A stretch of DNA of 60,635 nt, from assembly GCA_944325085.1 (NCBI GenBank), contig CALUYT010000045.1:1-60635 (forward strand). Direction: 5' to 3'. A model generated the notes under the pieces. That model did no database searches and had not been told where the DNA came from. It saw only the letters and a list, made by a program, of their open reading frames with translations. Within the stretch, counting starts at the first letter, position 1, and the number at the start of each line of letters is the position of its first letter. The DNA is from Candidatus Gastranaerophilales bacterium (GTDB lineage: Bacteria; Cyanobacteriota; Vampirovibrionia; Gastranaerophilales; Gastranaerophilaceae). Position numbers and translations under genes: made by a program. Below are positions 26,336 to 35,034 of the stretch, piece after piece.

Positions 26336-28552
26336 TTATTTTTCCTTTCGCTTTTCTGTTCGTTTTTGCCTGAAACCTTTTGATGTTTTTTGTGGAGAAG
26401 ATTTTTTCAACATACTAGAAGAAGTTTGAATTCTTTTTACACTATAAACATCAGGTAATGATTGAATACAAGCAATAACTTTTTTTAATGTATCAATATT
26501 ATCCAATTCTAGACCGATTTCAATAATACCTACGTGATTTTTAGTTTTAATATTTGCATTAACAATATTTGCATTATTATCAGAAACAGCAGAAATAACA
26601 TCTTTTAATAGACCTAATTTTTCAGCAGTTTCAATTCTTATTGTCGTATTGTATGTTTTATTTGTATTAACTCCCGCCCATTTTATATTCATCAATCTTT
26701 CGTGAGGGATAGTTTCAAGAGTTTTACAATCAATTCTATGTACCGAAACACCTTTTGAACGAGTAACTACACCTACAATAGGCTCTCCTGGAATAGGAGA
26801 ACAACACATTGCAAACGAATACATCAAACCTTCCAACCCTTCAATATCGCGTTTTGAAGCTTTTTTAGAAGGACCATGGAAAGTTTCTTCAGGCAACTTT
26901 TCTTGTGGCTTTTTAAGTTTATTAGTTACTTTATTAATTGTTGTTTCGCCATACCCTAAAGCTGCAAATAAATCTTCAGCAGACTGATAATTCATAACTT
27001 TTGCAACTTTATCAAACTCGCCTTGTTTTACATAATCATCAAAAACAGCCTTTGTTAATTCATGTTCAAGATTTGCTTTTCCAAGCTTAACATGTTCTTC
27101 TCTATTATTTTTCTTAAACCATTGTCTAATTTTTTGAGCAGCTTGCTTTGTCACAACAAAAGTTAACCAATCAAGACGTGGAGCAGGAGTTTTTGATGTT
27201 AAAATCTCTACTATATCACCATTTTTTATCTTAGTATTTAATGGAACAATTCTTCCATTTATCAATGCACCAACAGTTTTGTGGCCAACATCTGAGTGAA
27301 TACGATATGAAAAATCTACAGGAGTAGCATTTTTAGGCAAATCCAAAACATCGCCATCAGGAGTAAAGGCAAAAACCTGATCTGAGAACAAGTCCAATTT
27401 AACACTTTTAACATAATCCTCAGCATTAGACATCTCTTTATCATATTCAACAAGCTTATGCATCCAAGAAAATTTTAAATCTGAAGCATTATCAGCTTTT
27501 TGAGAACCTTTTTCTTTATATCTCCAGTGAGCTGCAACACCATATTCTGCTACTTGATGCATTTGCCAAGTTCTAATCTGAACCTCTAACGGTTTTGAAC
27601 GAGGCCCTATCACTGAAGTATGCAATGACTGGTACATATTGCCTTTTGGCATTGCAATATAATCTTTAAAACGTCCCGGAATAGGTTTAAATTGAGAATG
27701 TATCAACCCCAAAACTTCATAACATTCTCTAACTGTATCTACAATCACACGAACGGCTGTAATATCATACAAGTCATCAAATGCAATATTCTGACGTTTC
27801 ATTTTTGCATATATACTATAATAATGCTTAGCTCTACCTGTTATTTGTGCATTTATTCCGTTTTTTTTAACATCTTGCGAAATTTTATCAATTAACATAT
27901 TTACTGTTAATTCTCTATCTGCTTTTGTTTGAGCAACAAGTTGTACTATTTCATAATATTTATCAGGATCTAAATATCTTATTGATAAATCTTCTAATTC
28001 GGCTTTTATTTTATAAATACCTAATCTATTAGCCAAAGGTGCAAATATATCTAAAGTTTCTTGGGCAATTTTCTTTTGCTTAGCTTCATCCATAAAATTC
28101 AGAGTTCGCATATTATGAAGTCTGTCGGCAAGCTTTAAAAAAATCACTCTTATATCATTTGCCATTGCAATAAATAATCGTCTAAAGTTCTCTGCTTGAC
28201 GCTCTTCTTTTGATTTAAATTGCAACTTCCCAAGCTTAGTAACACCTTGAACTAATGACAATACATCTGAACCAAATTTTTGTTCTATGATTTCCGGTTT
28301 TGTATCTGTATCTTCTAAAACATCATGTAAAAATGCGGCAATTAAAGTATGAGTATCTACTTCCAATCCCGCTAGAATTTTTGCAACTTCAACAGGATGA
28401 ATAATATAAGGTTCACCTGAAACTCTGAACTGACCTTCATGAAGTTTTTTTGCAAATTTATAAGCTTCCTCAACAAGTGCTATATCTTCTGCTGAATGCT
28501 TCTGTGTAACTAATAATTCTTTAATTTCTTTGAATGTTTCTATGTCTGACAT
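26336..28552 (-). CDS. rel: Bifunctional (p)ppGpp synthetase/hydrolase Rel
   Basis: This 738-residue long Rel/SpoT homologue makes and degrades (p)ppGpp, the stringent-response alarmone. The HD hydrolase site is intact (HPVEVAKIL, FLHDVLEDT). The synthetase domain has DLYDITAVRVIV and GNMYQSLHTSVIG. TGS (VFAFTPDGDVLDLPKNATP), helical and zinc-finger-type (MCCSPIPGEPIVG) domains and a C-terminal ACT domain follow. It is the only long RSH in the window. The ATG has no clear SD; a TATCAT lies nine bases upstream. Confidence 0.96.
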   Translation of the reverse strand: MSDIETFKEIKELLVTQKHSAEDIALVEEAYKFAKKLHEGQFRVSGEPYIIHPVEVAKILAGLEVDTHTLIAAFLHDVLEDTDTKPEIIEQKFGSDVLSLVQGVTKLGKLQFKSKEERQAENFRRLFIAMANDIRVIFLKLADRLHNMRTLNFMDEAKQKKIAQETLDIFAPLANRLGIYKIKAELEDLSIRYLDPDKYYEIVQLVAQTKADRELTVNMLIDKISQDVKKNGINAQITGRAKHYYSIYAKMKRQNIAFDDLYDITAVRVIVDTVRECYEVLGLIHSQFKPIPGRFKDYIAMPKGNMYQSLHTSVIGPRSKPLEVQIRTWQMHQVAEYGVAAHWRYKEKGSQKADNASDLKFSWMHKLVEYDKEMSNAEDYVKSVKLDLFSDQVFAFTPDGDVLDLPKNATPVDFSYRIHSDVGHKTVGALINGRIVPLNTKIKNGDIVEILTSKTPAPRLDWLTFVVTKQAAQKIRQWFKKNNREEHVKLGKANLEHELTKAVFDDYVKQGEFDKVAKVMNYQSAEDLFAALGYGETTINKVTNKLKKPQEKLPEETFHGPSKKASKRDIEGLEGLMYSFAMCCSPIPGEPIVGVVTRSKGVSVHRIDCKTLETIPHERLMNIKWAGVNTNKTYNTTIRIETAEKLGLLKDVISAVSDNNANIVNANIKTKNHVGIIEIGLELDNIDTLKKVIACIQSLPDVYSVKRIQTSSSMLKKSSPQKTSKGFRQKRTEKRKEK

Positions 28553-28647
28553 AATAGACTTATGATATAAATTATAATTATTATTTTCAAGAAAAATCGA
28601 TAAATTTCATACAAAAATACTAGAATCTATTAAATATATATTTATGC

Positions 28648-28662
28648 TAAAATAAACATATG
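28648..28662 (+). promoter_or_regulatory. Extended -10 box six bases before ATG (leaderless candidate)
   Basis: TGC-TAAAAT (hexamer 28648-28653) is followed by six bases and the ATG at 28660. There is no SD. Confidence 0.6.
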
Positions 28663-28947
28663 CTAAAACAAACAGAAAACGGCGTAATTATCAATATAAA
28701 AATATCACCAAATTCATCAAAAAATGAAATAATAAAAGATGGAGAAATTTTCAAAATAAAAATAACATCTCCACCAGTTGATGGCAAAGCAAATAAATCA
28801 CTAATAGAATTTTTATCAAAAACTTTTAAAATACCAAAAACATCAATAAAAATTTTAAAAGGAGAAACTTCAAAAGAAAAAACTATACTTTTTCAAACAG
28901 ATAACACCGAAAAAATAAATTTACTTAACAAAACTTTCAACAACTAG
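28660..28947 (+). CDS. DUF167/YggU-family protein
   Basis: The 95 residues match the DUF167 (YggU) family: VIINIKISPNSSKNEIIKDG at the start, then KIKITSPPVDGKANKSLIEF, then ILKGETSKEKTI. The family is small, widespread and of unknown function. The gene stands alone, divergent from rel by about 107 bases, and appears to be leaderless. Confidence 0.9.
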   Translation: MLKQTENGVIINIKISPNSSKNEIIKDGEIFKIKITSPPVDGKANKSLIEFLSKTFKIPKTSIKILKGETSKEKTILFQTDNTEKINLLNKTFNN

Positions 28948-28999
28948 CAAAAATTTTTAATTACAGTTTTAAAAAAGAAAAACAAAGGCGTTTTATACA

Positions 29000-29347
29000 A
29001 TGAATATACAGAAGTTAAATCCAATAGGATATGAAGCTAAAACAGAAAACGGAAATACTTACAAAAGATCAAACATCGGAAAATATTGTTCAGTAGCAGC
29101 TTTCGCAGCTATGGACGCAAGTCCTTATATATTTAAAAAAAGCCTAACAGCTAAATTTATTGCAGGTGGAGACTGGGTAACATGGCTTGCTGAAATGTGC
29201 AAAATTAAAATCCCTGAAAAATATAAAGGGTTTTTAACAGCATGCGGTATTGCAATAGATTTAGCAATAGCATATTGCGGAGGCAAAATGATTGATGAAT
29301 CTATCAACAGAAAAAGAATAGCTAAAGCAGATTCTGTAGAAAAATAA
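29000..29347 (+). CDS. Small unknown membrane protein
   Basis: I do not recognise this 115-residue protein. The N-terminus is hydrophilic (MNIQKLNPIGYEAKTENGNT). Two hydrophobic stretches follow (about 33-58 and 74-95, FLTACGIAIDLAIAYCGG) and a basic tail. Like its downstream neighbour it contains no histidine. AAAGG lies 11 bases before the ATG. It could share origin with the other lineage-type membrane proteins here. Confidence 0.65.
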   Translation: MNIQKLNPIGYEAKTENGNTYKRSNIGKYCSVAAFAAMDASPYIFKKSLTAKFIAGGDWVTWLAEMCKIKIPEKYKGFLTACGIAIDLAIAYCGGKMIDESINRKRIAKADSVEK

Positions 29348-29349
29348 AC

Positions 29350-29377
29350 TTTACTTTTATTATATTTTTTGTATAAT
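29350..29377 (+). promoter_or_regulatory. Promoter of the His-leader transcript
   Basis: TATAAT (29372-29377) has TTTACT 16 bases upstream (29350-29355). Transcription would begin near 29384, just before the leader-peptide SD AAAGGG. Confidence 0.7.
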
Positions 29378-29400
29378 GAAGGAAACAAAAAGGGAATAAA

Positions 29401-29460
29401 ATGATTATAAATATTTTACAAAAACATCATAACCATCATATCAACCTGAAGGGGTTGTAG
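29401..29460 (+). CDS. Histidine-rich attenuator leader peptide
   Basis: A 19-codon reading frame encodes MIINILQKHHNHHINLKGL. It has a good SD (AAAGGG, six bases from the ATG) and four His codons among five consecutive codons (29425-29439). It is too short for a normal gene call but is placed exactly as a leader peptide: promoter upstream, antiterminator and terminator downstream. Its final codons (29445-29458) form the RNA strand that pairs with the 5' arm of the terminator. In known his operon leaders, ribosome stalling at His codons when charged tRNA-His is low frees this strand. Confidence 0.85.
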   Translation: MIINILQKHHNHHINLKGL

Positions 29461-29554
29461 GATTGATGATGCGCTTGTAAAAATAATAAATTCAATTCTT
29501 TTAACAACTTCTTCAGGATAAAAAGCGAGAAGTTGTTTTTTAGTAAAGAATTGA
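29434..29554 (+). promoter_or_regulatory. Histidine-type transcription attenuator
   Basis: Three mutually exclusive pairings are visible. (a) The His-codon segment 29434-29446 pairs with 29460-29471 (CATCAT with ATGATG, CAA with TTG). (b) 29445-29458 (CCTGAAGGGGTTGT) pairs over 14 bp, two of them G-U, with 29504-29517 (ACAACTTCTTCAGG); this is the antiterminator. (c) 29503-29512 (AACAACTTCT) pairs perfectly with 29528-29537 (AGAAGTTGTT), followed by a T run to 29541; this is the terminator. A further helix TCAATTCTTT / AAAGAATTGA (29492-29501 with 29545-29554) would cover the start of the downstream SD. Confidence 0.88.
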
Positions 29555-29565
29555 GGTTAAAGATT

Positions 29566-30891
29566 ATGACAATAACAAATATAATTTCGGCAATTGGAAA
29601 TAATAGCAGCATTTACCCATTAATGGTAAGGGATTTATGTATTGAAGCCCCTTCAAAAATACTTATTGCCAGAAAAGAAAACTTAAAAGAATCAAGAGAA
29701 ATTGCAAATGATGCAACAAGAGAAAAAACTATTGATGAATACGCAACATCTGCAATTTGGTTAGGCGGAATTCCTGCAACAGAATACGTTGTTGATAAAT
29801 TCATATCCAAAAAAGGGTATAACCCTAATGTTAATTTAAAATTATTTAAAGAAGAAGAATCATTAAAAAATACTCCGAAAGAGATCTACCAAGGTTTAGA
29901 ATATAATATTAAAAAATTCGGCAAAAACACAACAAAAGAAGTTCAAGATGCAGTAGCTGATTTAATAAAAGTTAGAGATAACAAATCTGTATTTGAAGGA
30001 TTACTTACTAAAAAATTTATAGCAGCAACTGTTATACCTACAGTAATTATGGGTTTTGTATTACCAAAATTAAACTTTGCTCTTACTAGAAAAATTAGAG
30101 AACAAAAAGCTCAAAATAAACGTTCACAAAATTCACAAGAACAAATAAAACAAACCTCATTTACATCTTTTGACAGAAAAATTTTCTCTGACTTTTCAAA
30201 TAATCAAAAAAATAAAAATATCAACTTTACAGGTAGTTTAGTTTCAACAATCGCCAATTTGCGAACAGTTGATAAAATGGCAATTTCAGACGGAGGTTTA
30301 ACTGTAGGCAGAGTTTCAACTTCCAGAAACAAAGAAGAAGGCTATATGAATGCTTTCAGAATGATTGGTTCAATGATTTTGAACTTTGTAACTCCTATTT
30401 ACATTGCAAAAGGTTTAGATAAACTTGCGAATAAAATATTTAAAGTAAATGTTAATCTTGATCCATTAATTTTAGAAAACAAAGAATTTATTGAAGCTAT
30501 AAAAAATAATAAAATAGAATTACCAAAATCAAATTCAGCAAAAGATTTATTTGAATTTATAGACACAAAACCTAATTCATTATTTGCAAAATTTGCTCAA
30601 CAAGCAGGAGAAGTATCATACTTAGAATGCGGAATAAGAGATCCTAGAAAATATGTTGATGTCAAAAAATTAGGCAAATTTAAAGACGAATTTGAAAGAT
30701 TTATAAAATCTGCACAAAACTCTAAAAACATAGAAAAATTTGCTAAAAAAGCTAAATTTATAAAATGTGGAAACATATTGGCAAACGTAGGTATTTCAAG
30801 TTTCTTATTAGCAGGAGTTTTACCGGTTGCAACATACAAATTTGTAAAACTTACAACAGGATCTTATTCAGACCCAGGCTTAAGAAAATAA
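29566..30891 (+). CDS. Unknown membrane protein under His attenuator
   Basis: This is a 441-residue protein of no family I know. I place the start at the ATG at 29566, nine bases after GAGG; a TTG at 29533 lies in the terminator stem. Hydrophobic segments lie near residues 162-182 (FIAATVIPTVIMGFVLPKL), 268-292 and 412-432. The middle is Lys/Asn/Gln-rich and carries QTSFTSF and NINFTGSL (about 205-230), the F-motif seen at the N-terminus of other unknown proteins. By eye it contains no histidine residue at all. It is convergent with the calpain-like gene and directly abuts it. Confidence 0.8.
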   Translation: MTITNIISAIGNNSSIYPLMVRDLCIEAPSKILIARKENLKESREIANDATREKTIDEYATSAIWLGGIPATEYVVDKFISKKGYNPNVNLKLFKEEESLKNTPKEIYQGLEYNIKKFGKNTTKEVQDAVADLIKVRDNKSVFEGLLTKKFIAATVIPTVIMGFVLPKLNFALTRKIREQKAQNKRSQNSQEQIKQTSFTSFDRKIFSDFSNNQKNKNINFTGSLVSTIANLRTVDKMAISDGGLTVGRVSTSRNKEEGYMNAFRMIGSMILNFVTPIYIAKGLDKLANKIFKVNVNLDPLILENKEFIEAIKNNKIELPKSNSAKDLFEFIDTKPNSLFAKFAQQAGEVSYLECGIRDPRKYVDVKKLGKFKDEFERFIKSAQNSKNIEKFAKKAKFIKCGNILANVGISSFLLAGVLPVATYKFVKLTTGSYSDPGLRK

Positions 30892-33144
30892 TTATGCCAT
30901 CATTGGATATTCATAGCATTCAATACCTGCGCCCAACTTTTCAAAATTTTCTCTTGTTATAGTTATTTTATCTGTTGAATCCCAAGGATTTAACAGATAA
31001 ATATTATTTTTATCACTTCCGATAATAGAATATGCATGTCTAGAAATAATAGAATAATTATCTTCTTTTTCGCTTTTTGCAAGACCATTAATCGAAATTT
31101 TATCAGCAGCCTTTAAATGCATTTCATAAACACGATTAGGATTATTAAAATCTTCATCTTTAGGATCTACATGTATTCTTCTATTCTGGGAATTAATTCC
31201 AAATAAACATTCCCATAAAAACGAAGAAAAATTACCATCTATCGTTACATTATTAATAAACTCAAAATTATCATCTATAAAAAAGAGGTTTTCTCTTCCT
31301 TCATAACTTTCATCTCTTATTAATTTATCCATAGCAATCTCAACAGCATTAACCTTCTCACTACCTGTTGATAATGCAGTATATTCTTTTAAATCTGTTT
31401 GAGTAATACGATAAGTTTTTTTAATACCCTTTAAATTAACAATATAATCACCTGATTTAGAATCAAATGTTACCAACTTTTCAAGTCTTTTTCTCATTTC
31501 AGGTTTTGCAATAATTGAATTTAACCCCGCAAGAAGCCAACAATCACCAGTCCTACCTTGCTTAATTTGACCTGAAAAAGTTTTATTATTTTGGGTATCT
31601 AATTTTTCTTTTTCTGATTCAGGAGTTCTAAAATCACCACTTCTTGAATTTTCAGCACGATATATATCAACTTCGATTTTATGATTATCATCCGGATGAG
31701 ATGCTATATCTCTTCTAATTCTACTTTGAACTTCAGGAGATTTTTCATTTAGTGATGCATTAACAATTTGCTTTATAAGATTTTTTCTAACACTTTCTTT
31801 TAAGCCTGTTTCATTTGATATTGCAGTTAACAAACCCTCTATCGGATACAATTTATCTGAAATCTCGCCAAGGTCACAATCTATAGAAGAAACTTGATAT
31901 AAAATATTGGACAAGTTTATTGCATCAACTCTCATATCTCCTTGCTTTTCGTGTGATAATCTTTTATATTGAGCAAGTACATATTTAATATTATTAGAAT
32001 CAATCATTTGAACATGTTGAGAAAGCTTCCCGCTACCAGGCCCATAAATATCATCAAAAAGTTTTTGAGCAAGATATTCACCACTTTCTTTTGCTGGAGC
32101 TTTTTTACAATACAAAGCTTCAATATGATTAATCAATTTATTACGCAAACTTGGAGGTAAACCTATTTCATCTTCAATATCTTGCATTAAATCTCTATCT
32201 GTTTGTTTTTTATAATTCTCAAGAATTTCATCAATATTATCATAATTAATTCTTTTCAAAACATTTTCGGAAATAGAAGAACGAGTTGTAGGTAGCCCTA
32301 AAGCATTTTTCGCAGTAATATCTGCGTCTAAATCATTTACAAGCGGATATTCTGTTTTTCCATTAAATTCTTTTTTATAAGGCTTGCCATTTGAATATTC
32401 AACTATCCATTCGGCCATGCATCCACCTTTTTTCCAATAATTTTGAAATTTTATTTGTCCTGTTTTTTCATCATAATTGGTATTTTTTGAGTCTCCGTTT
32501 GGATAATCTTCACGTACTGATCTTGGGAAATAGGAATCTTTATTATATAATTTCGTAATTTTAGTTCCATCTTTCATTGTTACCAATTGATAACCATCAA
32601 TTTCATTTTTTCTATTTATTTCAATGCGACTTTCATTTTTTCCATCATGAAAAACTATCATTGAACCAAAATAATTTGAAAAAATTTTAAATACAGGTTG
32701 ACCTTTTTTATCTGTAACAATTATTCCATTATTAGAATTTTTTACAACATTATATTTATCTTTATTATACTTATTTTGTAAATTTTCAAAAGAATAAGCT
32801 GACATATTAACAGTCTTATTATCTTTCATTTCAAGTTCCGTAAACTTTGGATGATATTTTTTAGGAACTTCAACATAATTTGCAGGTTTTTGTTTATTTT
32901 TATTTTGATCAGAACCGATATAAAGTCCCATATTTTCATAACCTTTGAGACTCCAACTTTTATTATCAAAATCCTGTTTAAAATCAAATAAAGGCTTTTT
33001 TAACTCAGCCAATTCAGCTTCATTGATAATCTTTTCCTTCAACATAATAGAATAAACTTGTTTCATACTCATATTCTTATATTGAGGATGAGTATGGCAA
33101 AATTGTTCATATTTTTGCTGCGGAGACATTTCCGGAATTGGCAT
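30892..33144 (-). CDS. Calpain-like (C2 family) cysteine protease
   Basis: The 750-residue protein has a C-terminal papain-like domain with the calpain signature. Q-x-R-x-GDCWLL places the catalytic Cys at 535, RHAYSIIG gives His703, and LLNPWDST gives Asn719. The N-terminal 500 residues are unknown: a short helical start (PQQKYEQFCHTHPQYKNM), then a region with repeated short strands (FKIFSNYFGSMIVFHDGKNE, DGYQLVTMKDGTKIT). No signal peptide and no calcium EF-hand are evident. Calpains are mainly eukaryotic and patchy in bacteria. The gene is alone, convergent with the His-attenuated gene. Confidence 0.85.
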   Translation of the reverse strand: MPIPEMSPQQKYEQFCHTHPQYKNMSMKQVYSIMLKEKIINEAELAELKKPLFDFKQDFDNKSWSLKGYENMGLYIGSDQNKNKQKPANYVEVPKKYHPKFTELEMKDNKTVNMSAYSFENLQNKYNKDKYNVVKNSNNGIIVTDKKGQPVFKIFSNYFGSMIVFHDGKNESRIEINRKNEIDGYQLVTMKDGTKITKLYNKDSYFPRSVREDYPNGDSKNTNYDEKTGQIKFQNYWKKGGCMAEWIVEYSNGKPYKKEFNGKTEYPLVNDLDADITAKNALGLPTTRSSISENVLKRINYDNIDEILENYKKQTDRDLMQDIEDEIGLPPSLRNKLINHIEALYCKKAPAKESGEYLAQKLFDDIYGPGSGKLSQHVQMIDSNNIKYVLAQYKRLSHEKQGDMRVDAINLSNILYQVSSIDCDLGEISDKLYPIEGLLTAISNETGLKESVRKNLIKQIVNASLNEKSPEVQSRIRRDIASHPDDNHKIEVDIYRAENSRSGDFRTPESEKEKLDTQNNKTFSGQIKQGRTGDCWLLAGLNSIIAKPEMRKRLEKLVTFDSKSGDYIVNLKGIKKTYRITQTDLKEYTALSTGSEKVNAVEIAMDKLIRDESYEGRENLFFIDDNFEFINNVTIDGNFSSFLWECLFGINSQNRRIHVDPKDEDFNNPNRVYEMHLKAADKISINGLAKSEKEDNYSIISRHAYSIIGSDKNNIYLLNPWDSTDKITITRENFEKLGAGIECYEYPMMA

Positions 33145-33434
33145 AAATCTACCTTCTAAAATTTCTTACAAAAAAATATCGAAAAATTTTGAAAATACTT
33201 TATACCTAAATCAAAAAAATTTACAAAAAATAACAAAATAAAATATTGAAAGCCCCCTATGCAAAAATATATTTATATGATATCATATAGACAGATGTAG
33301 TAGGAAATATTTTTTGAAAATATATGCAATGAATTTTATTTAAATAAAAAACTAAATAAACGCTCGGGTAGGATATATGTACCCGACATTGCGTGTATTA
33401 TAAAAAAATAGAAAAGGATAAGGTAACTAACTTT
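33145..33434 (+). promoter_or_regulatory. rny upstream region with leader hairpin
   Basis: This 290-base AT-rich gap holds no gene. A 7-bp perfect hairpin TCGGGTA / TACCCGA (33364-33370 with 33380-33386, 9-base loop) stands out as the only GC-rich element. It has no T run. It lies about 50 bases before the chosen rny ATG. A palindrome ATGATATCAT lies near 33278. I could not choose a convincing promoter. Confidence 0.45.
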
Positions 33435-34964
33435 ATGGAAGCAAAAACCTTGCTATTAGTTATCGCGATTATTTCAGTAATAGTCTTAGTTGCGATGCTA
33501 ATTATTCAAAAAAACAAAGTTAAAAGTGCCCTGGAATCTGTAGAAAAAGATAAAAAGGCACTTGAAGAAAAAGAGAAAATTCTCTACAAAGAAGCAAAAA
33601 TTAAAGCCGTAGAAGAATTACAAGAAGACAGAGAACAACTTAACGAAGAAGAAAGAGAAAGAAGACAAGAGCTTGCAAGACAAGAACAAAAATTAGCAAA
33701 AAGAGAGGATATGCTTGAAGATAAAATTCAAGAATATACCGAAAAAGACATCCAAGTTCAAAGAAAAATGGATCAACTTTTAGAAAAAGAAGATTACCTT
33801 GCAGAACTTGTACAAAAGCAAACAGAAGAACTTGAAAGAATTTCAGGAATGTCTTGCGAAGATGCTAAAAGAACATTATTAGAACAACTAAAAAATGATT
33901 TAGCACAAGAACAAATGCAACTAATAAGAGAAAATGAAGCAAAAATAAAAGAAATCTCTTTAGAAAAATCAAAAGAAATTCTATCAACAACAATGCAAAG
34001 ATGTATGATAGAACAAGTTGTGGAAACAACAGTATCAGTAGTTGGCCTTCCAAATGATGAAATGAAAGGTAGAATTATTGGTAGAGAAGGTAGAAATATC
34101 AGAGCATTAGAAACATTAACAGGTGTAGATTTAATCATTGATGATACTCCGGAAGCTGTTGTTCTATCAAGTTTTGATCCTGTAAGAAGAGAAATTGCAA
34201 AATTAGCACTTGAAAAACTTATAGTAGATGGACGTATTCACCCTGTAAGAATTGAAGAAATGGTTGAAAAAGCCAGAGAAGAAATCGATAAAAAGATTTG
34301 GTCAGAAGGTGAAAATGCAGCGTTAGAAATGGGAGTTATGGGTTTAAATAAAGAACTTATAAAAACCCTTGGACGCTTATATTACAGAACAAGTTATGGT
34401 CAAAATGTTTTAAAACACTCACTTGAAGTAGGTCATATTGCCGGAATGTTAGCAGCTGAACTTGGAGCAAATGAAAAAATTGCAAAACGTGCAGGTTTAT
34501 TACATGACATAGGTAAAGCTGTTGACCAAACTCAAGAAGGTACACATATCCAATTAGGTGTTGAATTAGCATCAAGATTTGGAGAAAAACCAGAAGTTAT
34601 CCATGCAATAGAAGCTCACCACGATGATGTTGTTGCAAACACAATAGAAGCAGTATTGGTAAAAGTTGCAGACGCTATATCAGCAGGCAGACCAGGTGCA
34701 AGACGTGATACCCTAGAAATTTACATTAAACGTTTACAAAAAATCGAGGAAATCGTAAACAGTTACGAAGGTATCAAACAATCATTTGCAGTACAAGCAG
34801 GTAGAGAAGTTAGAATAATAGTTCAAGCTGAAATGTTTGATGACTTAGCATCAGGAAAACTTGCAAGAGATGTTGCAAAACGTATAGAAAATGAACTTGA
34901 TTATCCTGGTCAAATAAGAGTTACAGTAGTTAGAGAATTCAGAACTACAGAAATTGCAAAATAG
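33435..34964 (+). CDS. rny: Ribonuclease Y
   Basis: RNase Y is the membrane-anchored endoribonuclease that starts mRNA decay in many bacteria. I start at the ATG at 33435 ([18 protein letters not shown]), which puts the membrane segment at the N-terminus; an ATG at 33393 would add 14 residues. A long Glu/Lys/Arg-rich coiled coil (about 30-190) follows, then a KH domain ([11 protein letters not shown]) and an HD domain ([23 protein letters not shown]). The total of 509 residues is typical. ymdB follows, a conserved pairing. Confidence 0.96.
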   Translation: MEAKTLLLVIAIISVIVLVAMLIIQKNKVKSALESVEKDKKALEEKEKILYKEAKIKAVEELQEDREQLNEEERERRQELARQEQKLAKREDMLEDKIQEYTEKDIQVQRKMDQLLEKEDYLAELVQKQTEELERISGMSCEDAKRTLLEQLKNDLAQEQMQLIRENEAKIKEISLEKSKEILSTTMQRCMIEQVVETTVSVVGLPNDEMKGRIIGREGRNIRALETLTGVDLIIDDTPEAVVLSSFDPVRREIAKLALEKLIVDGRIHPVRIEEMVEKAREEIDKKIWSEGENAALEMGVMGLNKELIKTLGRLYYRTSYGQNVLKHSLEVGHIAGMLAAELGANEKIAKRAGLLHDIGKAVDQTQEGTHIQLGVELASRFGEKPEVIHAIEAHHDDVVANTIEAVLVKVADAISAGRPGARRDTLEIYIKRLQKIEEIVNSYEGIKQSFAVQAGREVRIIVQAEMFDDLASGKLARDVAKRIENELDYPGQIRVTVVREFRTTEIAK

Positions 34965-34973
34965 AAATATAAT

Positions 34974-35010
34974 ATTAGACAAGAAGTTAATAATTAACTT
35001 CTTGTCTAAT
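34974..35010. repeat. 17-bp perfect hairpin between rny and ymdB
   Basis: ATTAGACAAGAAGTTAA and its exact complement (34974-34990 with 34994-35010) enclose only three bases. No T run follows on either strand, so a normal intrinsic terminator is doubtful. A processing or stabilising hairpin is possible. Confidence 0.75.
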
Positions 35011-35034
35011 TAAATAATAAAAACGAGTTGCAAA

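Noticed and set aside
29401-29541. T-box or riboswitch as an explanation of the leader before the 29566 gene
   Set aside because: No T-box core or specifier-loop pattern is visible. A translated His-rich leader with competing hairpins explains the element fully.
29533-29565. TTG start for the 29566 gene, 11 codons upstream
   Set aside because: It lies within the terminator stem and T run and has no SD. The ATG at 29566 has GAGG nine bases upstream.
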